Shown here: positions 1 to 6,873 of the stretch, in pieces
Position numbering within the stretch: position 1 is the first letter of the stretch
Layout: each line of letters opens with the position of its first letter
NCBI RefSeq assembly: GCF_900099905.1
Contig: NZ_FNEE01000002.1
Location: 496,001-560,000 of the forward strand
Length of the DNA stretch: 64,000 bases
Source of the DNA: Mesorhizobium muleiense
Lineage (GTDB): Bacteria; Pseudomonadota; Alphaproteobacteria; Rhizobiales; Rhizobiaceae
Direction: 5' to 3'
The notes under the pieces: generated by a model
Database searches by the model: none
What the model was told of the DNA's origin: nothing
The model's input: only the letters and a program-made list of their open reading frames with translations
Translations under genes and position numbers: made by a program

Positions 1-155
1 GCTGGCGTGCGCGAGAAACGGTTGGCGCGCGCGAGATACCTGAGCGCGTCCCACTGAGCGGGATTGAGCCGCCCGGACTGCTCGCCCGAGCGGGCGAGGC
101 GCTCCAGCCGGTCGATCAGATGGGCGGCTTCGAGAGCCTCTGGCGAGACAGGCAT
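1..155 (-). CDS. MarR-family transcriptional regulator, N-terminal part (runs off the window)
   Basis: The minus strand reads 51 codons from an ATG at 155 to the window edge. The peptide has a leading helix followed by LNPAQWDALRYLARANRFSRTP, the pattern of the first winged-helix helices of MarR regulators. An AGGAG ribosome-binding site sits a few bases before the ATG. It is transcribed away from the protoglobin gene at 246, so the 90-bp gap could hold a shared control region. The ligand and target are unknown because the C-terminal half is outside the window. MarR assignment rests on the N-terminal pattern only. Confidence 0.6.
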   Translation of the reverse strand, partial: MPVSPEALEAAHLIDRLERLARSGEQSGRLNPAQWDALRYLARANRFSRTP

Positions 156-245
156 GATTGCTCCTAATCAGTGTTGACCGGCTTGGATTCGCGCTGCAGT
201 AATAGCTAGTAGCAATTATCTCGGCAAGCCCAAGGAGGACATTCC

Positions 246-839
246 ATGACGACCAGTTCCATTCCGGGTTACCGGCTCGGCGATACGACGCTGCCCAAGT
301 CGCCGCTCACGAAAGACGATCTCGCGACGCTCAAGACAACGCTGCTCTTCGGAGACGCGGACGTCGCCGCGCTGCGCCAGGCGCACGGCGTCGTCGAGGA
401 TCAAGTCGAAGCCATCCTCGACGTCTGGTACGGGTTCGTCGGCAGCACGCCGCACCTCCTCGCCTATTTCAGCGACGCCAAGACGCATCAGCCGTTGGGC
501 GCCTATCTCGATGCGGTGCGCAAGCGCTTCGGCCAATGGATCCTCGACACCTGCCGGGCTGACTACGACGAGGCATGGCTTGCCTGGCAGGACGAGATCG
601 GCCGCCGCCATCACCGCTCCGGCAAGAACAGGACAGACGGGGTCTCGGCAGCGCCCCATATCCCCATGCGCTACGTGCTCGCGCTCGCCGTTCCGATCTC
701 GGTCACCATGAAGCCGTTCCTCGCCAAGAAGGGGCATGCGTCCGCCGAGGTCGAAGCGATGCACGCCGCCTGGAGCAAGGCCGTGTTGCTGCAGGCCATT
801 CTGTGGTCGAGGCCCTATGCGAGGGAGGGAGACTTTTGA
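246..839 (+). CDS. Protoglobin-domain haem protein
   Basis: 197-residue single-domain protein matching the protoglobin/globin-coupled-sensor fold without a signalling output domain. The stretch DVWYGFVGSTPHL, then FGQWILDTCR and a downstream HH pair (about residue 121) followed by KNRTDG are typical of bacterial protoglobins; one of these histidines is the likely proximal haem ligand. Known family members bind O2, CO or NO, so a gas-binding or NO-handling role in the cytoplasm is inferred. A strong AAGGAGGA site precedes the ATG. The stop codon overlaps the start of the redoxin gene (TGATG), so the two were built to be co-translated. Confidence 0.8.
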   Translation: MTTSSIPGYRLGDTTLPKSPLTKDDLATLKTTLLFGDADVAALRQAHGVVEDQVEAILDVWYGFVGSTPHLLAYFSDAKTHQPLGAYLDAVRKRFGQWILDTCRADYDEAWLAWQDEIGRRHHRSGKNRTDGVSAAPHIPMRYVLALAVPISVTMKPFLAKKGHASAEVEAMHAAWSKAVLLQAILWSRPYAREGDF

Positions 840-1304
840 TGGCGCAACTCCGTCCGGCGCCGGACTGGCAGATCGCCCGTTGGCTCAACGCTCCCTCGCC
901 GCTGGCAGAACTTCGCGGCAAGGTTGTGTTCGCGGTGGCGTTCCAGATTCTGTGTCCCGGTTTGCGTTAGTCACGGCCTGCCGCAAGCTGTCCGGGCGGG
1001 CGACGCGTTCCCCGAGAACGATCTCGCCGTGATCGGCCTGTACACCGTGTTCGAGCATCACGAAGCGCAAGGAACGCGCGCTGCGCTCGCGGCCCTGCAT
1101 GAGTGTCGCATCACCTTCCCCGTGGGCATCGATGCGCAGGATCCGGGCAGCGAGGGTCCACAGACCATGCGCGCCTATGGCATGCAGGGCACGCCGACAA
1201 CGCTTCTAATCGACCGGCGCGGATATTTGCACATTCACAAGTTCGGCCGTCTTGATGACATGCGTCTCGGTGCTGCGATCGCGACACTCATCGGGATACG
1301 CTGA
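839..1304 (+). pseudogene. TlpA/AhpC-like redoxin, broken by one frameshift
   Basis: Frame 1 from the ATG at 839 gives APDWQIARW ... AFQILCPG and then stops at 970. The +1 frame continues the same protein with VSHGLPQAVR, a long thioredoxin-fold body, the cis-Pro region GTPTTLLIDR and an end at 1304. Removing a single T from the TTT at about 960-962 restores an uninterrupted protein of about 154 residues with a CPGC-type active site. The rest is clean, so the lesion is recent or a sequencing error. It overlaps the upstream protoglobin stop codon by one base, suggesting a coupled redox/haem pair. Confidence 0.7.
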
Positions 1305-1563
1305 CACCGAGGCGCGCGGGCGAAGCAAAACCGAATGCCGGATGTGATGACGAGGGATGCCGCATCGCTGGCCAGGCCCACGCATAACCTTACCCTTTCC
1401 GACAGGGCCGCAGTACGTCCGTCACGACACGAACAGCGGGACACGTTGCGGCGCGGGTTGAGCATGACACGGTGTGGATTCCATCATCTTGTCCATGGCC
1501 CGCCTTGCCCCGTGTCGTCGTGCCTGGACCGCCTCGGCGGTTGGCCTCACTTGGCAACGGTGA

Positions 1564-2832
1564 TCAACCAAACACGTCGTGCGTGAAGGCGTCATACCAG
1601 CCTTCCGCCGCGCGCGCAGCCTGCCGGCGGACCTCGGAGCTTTCCTCGACCTTGCTGACGAAGCTGATGACGCTCTTGAGCTTCCCGTCGACGGGTTTGA
1701 AGCTGATGGCGTTGCTGAACGCATCGTCGGGGGCGAGATAGGTGTAGCAGGTGTTGAACAAATGCGCCGGGAAACGCGCTGATCCGGTGAGATCGGCCGC
1801 GATGGCAAAGGCGCAGGCTTTGGCTTGGCTGTTGGCGCAGAAGGCGGATTTCGGCATATCCCCGCCGATGATCGCATCACCGACCAGATGGACGCCGGGC
1901 TGCAGCGCCGATTCGAAGGTGACCGGATCGACCGGACACCAGCCCGACCGATTGGCGAGCCCCGCCTGCTGCGCCAAGCGTCCGGCCATTTGCGCCGGGA
2001 TGACATTGGCCACCGCGGCCTTGAATGTTCCTCCCGCGGTGATCATCGACCGGGTCTTCGCGTCAATTGCTGTGACCCCGCCGGTGAACTGGGCCGGTAG
2101 CCATTCGATCATTCCCGGATAATGGCGGTTCCAAGCGTCCTGGAACAGGTCCTGCGCGTTGAAGCTGTCTTTCGCATCGAGGATCAGAATTTTGGCCTTG
2201 GGTTTGCGGCGCTGGAAATAGGATGCGACGAGCGAAGCGCGCTCGTAGGGGGCGGGCGGGCAGCGAAACGGATTCGGCGGAGCAACGAGCACGAACAGCC
2301 CGCCGTCCTCCATGCTTTCCAGTTGCTGGCGCAACAGCCTGGTTTGCTGCCCTGCATTCCAGGCGTGCGGCATGATCTCCATCGCCGCATCGTCATAGCC
2401 CTCAAGCGCCCGGTCCCTGAATGCGATGCCCGGCGCAACAACGAGGCGGTCATAGCTGAGTTTCGAGCCGTTGTTCAGCGCAACGGTTTTCGCCGCCGGG
2501 TGAATCGCCGCGGCGGACTCATGAATGACCGTGATGCCGTATTGCCTTGCCAGCGCTTCATAACCATGGCCGAGCGATTCGAACGGTCGTCGCCCGGCGA
2601 GATAGAGATTGCTGAAAAAGCAGGTCGTGTAGCTCTGCCGCGGTTCGACCAGGGTCACGTCGACGGCCGTGGCGCTGGAGGCGAGATATTTGGCGACCGT
2701 TGCGCCGCCGATGCCGCCGCCGACCACGACGACACGCGCCTTGGCCTGGCCCCGCGCCTTCGGCTGGTTGAGCGCCGTTAGCAACGCTGCTCCCGTCAGG
2801 CGGCCGAACTCGCGACGCGTCCAGGATTTCAT
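1564..2832 (-). CDS. soxF: Flavocytochrome c sulfide dehydrogenase-type flavoprotein (SoxF/FccB)
   Basis: 422-residue periplasmic FAD protein. The N-terminus has a twin-arginine motif (TRREFGRL) followed by a short hydrophobic stretch, then a dinucleotide-binding VVVVGGGIGG at about residues 33-42. The two regions that carry the redox disulfide in flavocytochrome c sulfide dehydrogenase are both present: RCPPAPYERA mid-protein and FNTCYTYL near the C-terminus. Its ATG overlaps the stop of the upstream cytochrome gene (ATGA), so the flavin and haem subunits are made together. Expected role: oxidise sulfide (or a SoxYZ-bound sulfur) and pass electrons to the cytochrome partner. Confidence 0.85.
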   Translation of the reverse strand: MKSWTRREFGRLTGAALLTALNQPKARGQAKARVVVVGGGIGGATVAKYLASSATAVDVTLVEPRQSYTTCFFSNLYLAGRRPFESLGHGYEALARQYGITVIHESAAAIHPAAKTVALNNGSKLSYDRLVVAPGIAFRDRALEGYDDAAMEIMPHAWNAGQQTRLLRQQLESMEDGGLFVLVAPPNPFRCPPAPYERASLVASYFQRRKPKAKILILDAKDSFNAQDLFQDAWNRHYPGMIEWLPAQFTGGVTAIDAKTRSMITAGGTFKAAVANVIPAQMAGRLAQQAGLANRSGWCPVDPVTFESALQPGVHLVGDAIIGGDMPKSAFCANSQAKACAFAIAADLTGSARFPAHLFNTCYTYLAPDDAFSNAISFKPVDGKLKSVISFVSKVEESSEVRRQAARAAEGWYDAFTHDVFG

Positions 2833-3143
2833 CGCGGGTTACTTCCCTGCTTCGCGACATAGCGCGCGACGCTCGCGATCTCCTCGTCGCTGAGCGACAG
2901 CGCGATAACGTGCATGATGTGATTTGAACTCTCGCTGGCCCGGTAGGCAAGCAGGGCGTTGGTGAGCCTCTCCTCACCAAGCCCGATAATGCTGGGAATG
3001 CCTGTGCCGCCGCCATCAAGACGATGGCAGGACGCACAGGTCGCGGCGAGTTGAGCGCCTTGATCGGTCTCCGCCGCCACGCCGGATTGGCTGACGAGCA
3101 GCACGAGGCCCGTGGCAATCGCAGATCTCGCGACGGGGCGCAT
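2829..3143 (-). CDS. soxE: One-haem periplasmic c-type cytochrome (SoxE/FccA-like)
   Basis: About 104 residues from the ATG at 3143: a hydrophobic export signal ending near VAA, then a single haem motif CASCH and a C-terminal SDEEIASVARYVAKQ helix of class I cytochromes c. A TTG 48 bases upstream would extend it by 16 residues, but that part precedes the signal peptide and looks non-coding. It is the haem partner of the flavoprotein encoded immediately downstream with ATGA overlap. Many flavocytochrome c subunits carry two haems; only one is present here, as in SoxE-type or short FccA partners. Confidence 0.75.
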   Translation of the reverse strand: MRPVARSAIATGLVLLVSQSGVAAETDQGAQLAATCASCHRLDGGGTGIPSIIGLGEERLTNALLAYRASESSNHIMHVIALSLSDEEIASVARYVAKQGSNPR

Positions 3144-3233
3144 GCTGAATACCCGTCTGTGTCGGAGTTTTCCGGTCACGCTCCCACTCAACTTGTCACG
3201 TCATAATTCGCGCAGCTCGATTGCGCCGCCACC

Positions 3234-3560
3234 TCAACCGACCGTGAACTGGTGCGACAACGTATAGACGGCACCGCCGTCTTCTTCCCAAACGAAATCG
3301 AGCCGGCCGCTCTCCGTCGCGCGCAAGGAAAATTCGAAGAACGGATTGGCCGAAATCGCCTCGTGGAGATCGACACTGAACACCACGGTTTCGTTGTAGC
3401 GGCAGACAAACTTGTTGATGATCTTGCGCGGGATCACGTTGCCTTGATCATCATGGCGTAGCCCTGTTTCCATCTCATGGCTGATGATGGTCTTGACCTG
3501 AAAAATCTCTCCCTTCGCCGCGGCGCTCGGCACGATCACGCGGGGTGTCGGGGTGGTCAC
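3234..3560 (-). CDS. soxZ: SoxZ, sulfur-carrier complex subunit
   Basis: 108 residues from a GTG start (3558-3560). The family pattern is clear: PRVIVPSAAAKGEIFQVKTI at the N-terminus, then SHEMETG, the I-x-KF strand and an F-F-E-F core (NPFFEFSLRATESG), ending in an immunoglobulin-like strand. SoxZ dimerises with SoxY and holds it while sulfur is carried on the SoxY cysteine. It follows soxY by 15 bases on the same strand. The GTG is preceded by GGAGAGAG, which serves as the ribosome-binding site. Confidence 0.88.
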   Translation of the reverse strand: MTTPTPRVIVPSAAAKGEIFQVKTIISHEMETGLRHDDQGNVIPRKIINKFVCRYNETVVFSVDLHEAISANPFFEFSLRATESGRLDFVWEEDGGAVYTLSHQFTVG

Positions 3561-3575
3561 TGTCTCTCTCCGATC

Positions 3576-4022
3576 TCAGGCACAGCCATCCGTGGCGACA
3601 CGGACCCACGTCGTGGTCATCAGCAAGACGCCGTCATTCATTTCAGCGACAGCGACGACGTGTTGCGGTTTGGCAAGCCGGATGCGTGTCGACACGCGAG
3701 GTAGACTGCGTTGCGGGACGAAATGGAAACTGGCGACTTCGATAAGCGGGTTCCGCGGCGCGAACACGCGCATCTGCCTCACATGGTCGGCCTCGGTCAT
3801 GGGGCTGTCGATGTAAAGACTCATGGGCACGGTGTAGCCGGTCGGGAAGTCCGCCGGCATAATCAGATGAAGGCGATCTGACATCATGGCCTTCCGTCCG
3901 ATGAGTTGCTCGACGAGATCCAACGCTTCATCGTTCGCACGCGCGCTCGGCGGCGAGAAGAGCGCGACTCCGGCAAATCCCGCACTCCCGGCGATCAAAA
4001 CATCGCGGCGCGTCAAGCTCAT
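3576..4022 (-). CDS. soxY: SoxY, sulfur-carrier protein with altered C-terminal tail
   Basis: 148 residues starting at MSLTRRDVLI, a twin-arginine signal. The mature part follows SoxY (L-I-M-P, IDSPMTEADHVRQMRVFAPRNP). In canonical SoxY the chain ends in GGCGG, and that cysteine carries the sulfur substrate. Here the last residues are DGCA: one cysteine is kept at the penultimate position but the flexible glycine arm is shortened. First gene of the soxY-soxZ-soxE-soxF operon. An upstream in-frame ATG at 4091 exists but the added residues do not look like an export signal. Confidence 0.82.
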   Translation of the reverse strand: MSLTRRDVLIAGSAGFAGVALFSPPSARANDEALDLVEQLIGRKAMMSDRLHLIMPADFPTGYTVPMSLYIDSPMTEADHVRQMRVFAPRNPLIEVASFHFVPQRSLPRVSTRIRLAKPQHVVAVAEMNDGVLLMTTTWVRVATDGCA

Positions 4023-4240
4023 CGTCCCGGTCTCCAAACCTGCCATCTCTAGGCCACTCCAAGAACACATCGGCGGCGGCAGGCGGCGCACTCGGACACA
4101 TCAGTGCGGCAGCTTCTACCAAATTTAGCACCGACAACCGCTGGGAGCAATCTCGCGGAAGTGCCCATGGCCGCCCTTTAACCAATGCATTCTGTTTTAC
4201 CGGCCGTTGGGAGCACGCCGGCGGATTCTGCGGCTACCCA

Positions 4241-4418
4241 ACTTCGGTCGCCGGCCTGATCGCTGGAGGCGTTATTGCGGCACCGCTGTCGGGATAGATG
4301 GTCAAGGCATTGCGGGAAAGGACGCTCTTGGGTTGTCGGATCTCTGATCACACTCTTGGCCGGCTATCAGATGCTCGAATTAACTGGAGCGCTCGAACCG
4401 CGCCAGCGCAATGTCTGA
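4241..4418 (+). pseudogene. C-terminal remnant of a TauE/SafE-like sulfite exporter
   Basis: Translating the plus strand gives VAGLIAGGVIAAPLSG, a TAG stop where a Trp is expected, MVKALRERTLL, then a one-base shift and VVGSLITLLAGYQMLELTG before a stop at 4416-4418. The Gly-rich segment and the following helix fit the last two transmembrane segments of TauE/SafE permeases, which are often found beside sox genes. One nonsense change and one frameshift are needed to rebuild it, and nothing recognisable remains 5' of about 4200. The assignment is by pattern only. The preceding 4023-4240 stretch holds no other gene I can support. Confidence 0.5.
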
Positions 4419-4590
4419 TTTACAAGCCTGCGCGACATTCATGATAAGGCTGAAAAAGGACGGGTTAGGGTGGGAAACGGTCGTTGGTCTCGTCCCAACG
4501 AGCAAGTGGCGCCCCTGAGCTGACCCATCCGGGCCGGAGCCCGGGGCAGTCTCGCGTGCCGCCCGAGATAACTCGCGAGGCTAAGCCCAG

Positions 4591-4713
4591 ATCAATCACC
4601 TTGCCATTCTTGATGTCGAAGACAATGCAACAGAGCACATCCAGCCGTTTGCCGTTGCGCTCCCCGGTATTGCGATGGACGCCGACCACGCGTCCGTCCT
4701 CGCTCGCCATCAC
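4591..4713 (-). pseudogene. Fragment of a SnoaL/NTF2-like protein
   Basis: On the minus strand the stretch reads VMASEDGRVVGVHRN, TGERNGKRLDV and CIVFDIKNGKVID. This is the typical second half of SnoaL-like polyketide-cyclase/isomerase-fold proteins, where the I-V-F-x-x-x-x-G-K-V-I strand is strongly conserved. Upstream (higher coordinates) the similarity stops exactly where the TyrRS fragment on the other strand starts; downstream it drifts into unrelated sequence. No start or proper end, so it is a dead piece. Confidence 0.55.
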
Positions 4714-4890
4714 GGGCTTACCGCGTCCAACGGCGAGGCGCGGCGACACATCCAGGGCGGCGCCGTGCGGCTGAACGACCAGTCCGTGTCCGACGATCGC
4801 CGGTTGGTGACACTTGAGGATCTAGGTCCGGAACAGGTCGTAAAGCTGTCGCTCGGCAAGAAAAAACACGTTCTGGTGCGGCCGGTCTGA
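4714..4890 (+). pseudogene. C-terminal S4-domain fragment of tyrosyl-tRNA synthetase
   Basis: The plus strand reads GLTASNGEARRHIQGG, AVRLNDQSVSDD and ends LSLGKKKHVLVRPV-stop. This is the S4 RNA-binding tail of bacterial TyrRS, in frame to its natural stop codon. The catalytic domain (HIGH and KMSKS motifs) is absent, and sequence before 4714 belongs to a different broken gene on the other strand. A complete tyrS must lie elsewhere in the genome. An in-frame ATG at 4675 could allow a 71-residue product, but its first 13 residues are unrelated. Confidence 0.75.
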
Positions 4891-5006
4891 CCGGCCAGCT
4901 CGGACGCGCCATGTGTGGACGTTCCTGGACAGCGCGCGTATCGAACTCGCATCTTGCTACCAAAAGTTGTGCGGAACAAACCGCGCAACTTTGTTGTTTT
5001 CGGAGT

Positions 5007-6566
5007 TCACACCGGCGGCGTCGGGACCGCGGGAGCGGCCTCCAATTCGTTAAACCGCCCATGGACTTCGATATCATCGAGAAGTCCCATCCACAGCGAC
5101 ACACATAACCCGACCATCACGAGGAGGAACGGCGCGGCCGCGACAATGGATGCGGTCTGGAGCCCAGCCAGGCCGCCCATCACCAGCAAGACACAAGCGG
5201 AGGCTCCGGCCAAAATGCCCCACAGAACAACGATCCCTGGCCTTGGGTGAAGGGTTCCGCGCGAAGAGAGCATTCCCATGACAACGGAAGCCGCGTCAGC
5301 TCCCGAAACGAAGAATATTGCTACCAGGAACATCGCAAGGGTCGATGTCAGCGTGGTGGCCGGATATTGGGCAAGAAGCGCGAACAGCGATACTGGAGCG
5401 CCCTTTTCGTTGACGGCTTCGACAAGTCCGCCCAATCCCATCAGTTCCGAGTGAAGCGCAGTTCCGCCCATGACGGTGAACCAAAAGAAGGTAACAGCGC
5501 TGGGGATGAGCAACACGCCAACGATAAACTCGCGGATTGTGCGGCCCCGAGAGATCCGAGCTATGAAAACGCCGACAAAGGGAGCCCAGGATATCCACCA
5601 GGCCCAATAGAAGATGGTCCAGCTGCCAAGCCACTTTCCGTCGCTGAATGCTGCCGTGCGGAACGACATGGAGACCAGGTCGCTGAGGTAGTAGCCAAGC
5701 GATTCGATCAGCGTGTCGAATATGAACACGGTCGGTCCAATGATCGCCAGAAAGAGCAGGAGCAGCAGAGCAATGACCATGTTCAGGTTGCTCAGGAATT
5801 GCACGCCCTTGCCGACACCGGAAACCGCCGACAGGATGAACAGAACGGTCAATGCCGCGATAATCGTCAGTGCGATTGTTGCGGACTCGCCGGTATTCCA
5901 GAGGAAGTTCATCCCGCTGTTGATCTGCTGAGCGCCAAGTCCCAACGAAGTGGCCGTTCCAAACAGTGTCGCGATGATTGCGAGGACGTCGATCGCCCGG
6001 CCGATCGGGCCGTGGATGCGGTTGCCGAGGAGAGGCTGGAAGGCACTCGACATCAAAGTCGGCAGGTTGCGCCTGTAGCTGAAGTACGCAAGCGCCAATC
6101 CGACAACCGCGTAGATCGCCCACGGGTGCAGCGCCCAATGGAAATAGGCGTATTGCATCGCCACGACCGCGGCCTCCCTTGACTGCGGCTCCGCCATTCC
6201 GTGCGGTGGCGCGCCAAAATGGAAGACCGGTTCGGCCACTCCCCAAAACATCAGGCCGATGCCCATCCCGACACTGAACATCATGCAGACCCATGAAACG
6301 GTCGAAAATTCAGGCTTTTCGTCATCTCGCCCGAGCTTGATCTTGCCGAACCTGCCAACCGCCAGGAAAACAGCGAACATCAGGAAGAACGCCGTCGAAA
6401 CGACAAACATCCAGCCGAATGTCTTGATGATCGTATTCAAGGTCGCTGTCGCCACTGTGGCGAGACTGTCAGGAGCGAGGCCGCCCCAAAGCACAAAGCC
6501 GCCAGCTATGATGACAGCCGGCCAAAATACGCCGGAGTCTACACTCCGGGTGCCTGTTATGGACAT
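5007..6566 (-). CDS. BCCT-family betaine/carnitine/choline transporter
   Basis: 519-residue membrane protein with about twelve hydrophobic segments. Family signatures are present: GMGIGLMFWGVAEPV (the glycine stretch lining the substrate site) and the Trp-rich YWAWWISWAPFVGVFIARIS segment with the basic RGRTIREF that follows. BCCT carriers import glycine betaine, choline or carnitine with Na+ or H+, often for osmoprotection or carbon use; the substrate cannot be set from sequence. The start at 6566 has a GGGAG site; an upstream ATG at 6620 adds 18 hydrophilic residues with poor support. No neighbouring choline-oxidation genes are seen. Confidence 0.9.
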   Translation of the reverse strand: MSITGTRSVDSGVFWPAVIIAGGFVLWGGLAPDSLATVATATLNTIIKTFGWMFVVSTAFFLMFAVFLAVGRFGKIKLGRDDEKPEFSTVSWVCMMFSVGMGIGLMFWGVAEPVFHFGAPPHGMAEPQSREAAVVAMQYAYFHWALHPWAIYAVVGLALAYFSYRRNLPTLMSSAFQPLLGNRIHGPIGRAIDVLAIIATLFGTATSLGLGAQQINSGMNFLWNTGESATIALTIIAALTVLFILSAVSGVGKGVQFLSNLNMVIALLLLLFLAIIGPTVFIFDTLIESLGYYLSDLVSMSFRTAAFSDGKWLGSWTIFYWAWWISWAPFVGVFIARISRGRTIREFIVGVLLIPSAVTFFWFTVMGGTALHSELMGLGGLVEAVNEKGAPVSLFALLAQYPATTLTSTLAMFLVAIFFVSGADAASVVMGMLSSRGTLHPRPGIVVLWGILAGASACVLLVMGGLAGLQTASIVAAAPFLLVMVGLCVSLWMGLLDDIEVHGRFNELEAAPAVPTPPV

Positions 6567-6737
6567 CCGCTCACTCCCATTTTTGCGTGGAACATCGTGC
6601 GCGGCCGGCTTTTCAAGCATTTTCTGGCTGGAACGACAGAGCGGTTCGCGTGGTAAAACTGATTGAATGACGCTGCGTTAGCTGGCTCAATCGCGACTTC
6701 GTTGCGACCCAGTTCCGACACATTCGAAAGGTTGTCA

Positions 6738-6803
6738 AAGGTGGTGCCGATGCGCGGGCCACGCAGCACGCCATTAGCCCCGATTCGGATAGCCGGCGCC
6801 CTT
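6738..6803 (-). pseudogene. Duplicated scrap of the DUF3971/AsmA-like gene
   Basis: About 66 bases that closely match 8956-9020 inside the large gene downstream, in the same orientation. Both encode the reversed stretch LRGPRIGTTF; the copy here carries substitutions and a one-base indel and has no open frame. The two copies flank the adenylate cyclase gene as imperfect direct repeats. Confidence 0.7.
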
Positions 6804-6873
6804 GATCAGCCACATGCCCAAATTGCTGGATTTGGCAGCCCAGGAAGGATAGGCTTGGTTTTTGGTTCAGGCG

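Noticed and set aside
4465-4749. A complete 94-residue minus-strand gene
   Set aside because: Only the middle matches a SnoaL-like domain; the ends are unrelated, so it is scored as a fragment.
5247-6182. 311-codon plus-strand frame antisense to the BCCT gene
   Set aside because: Rich in Arg, Asp and Gln with no motif; the transporter on the other strand is unmistakable.
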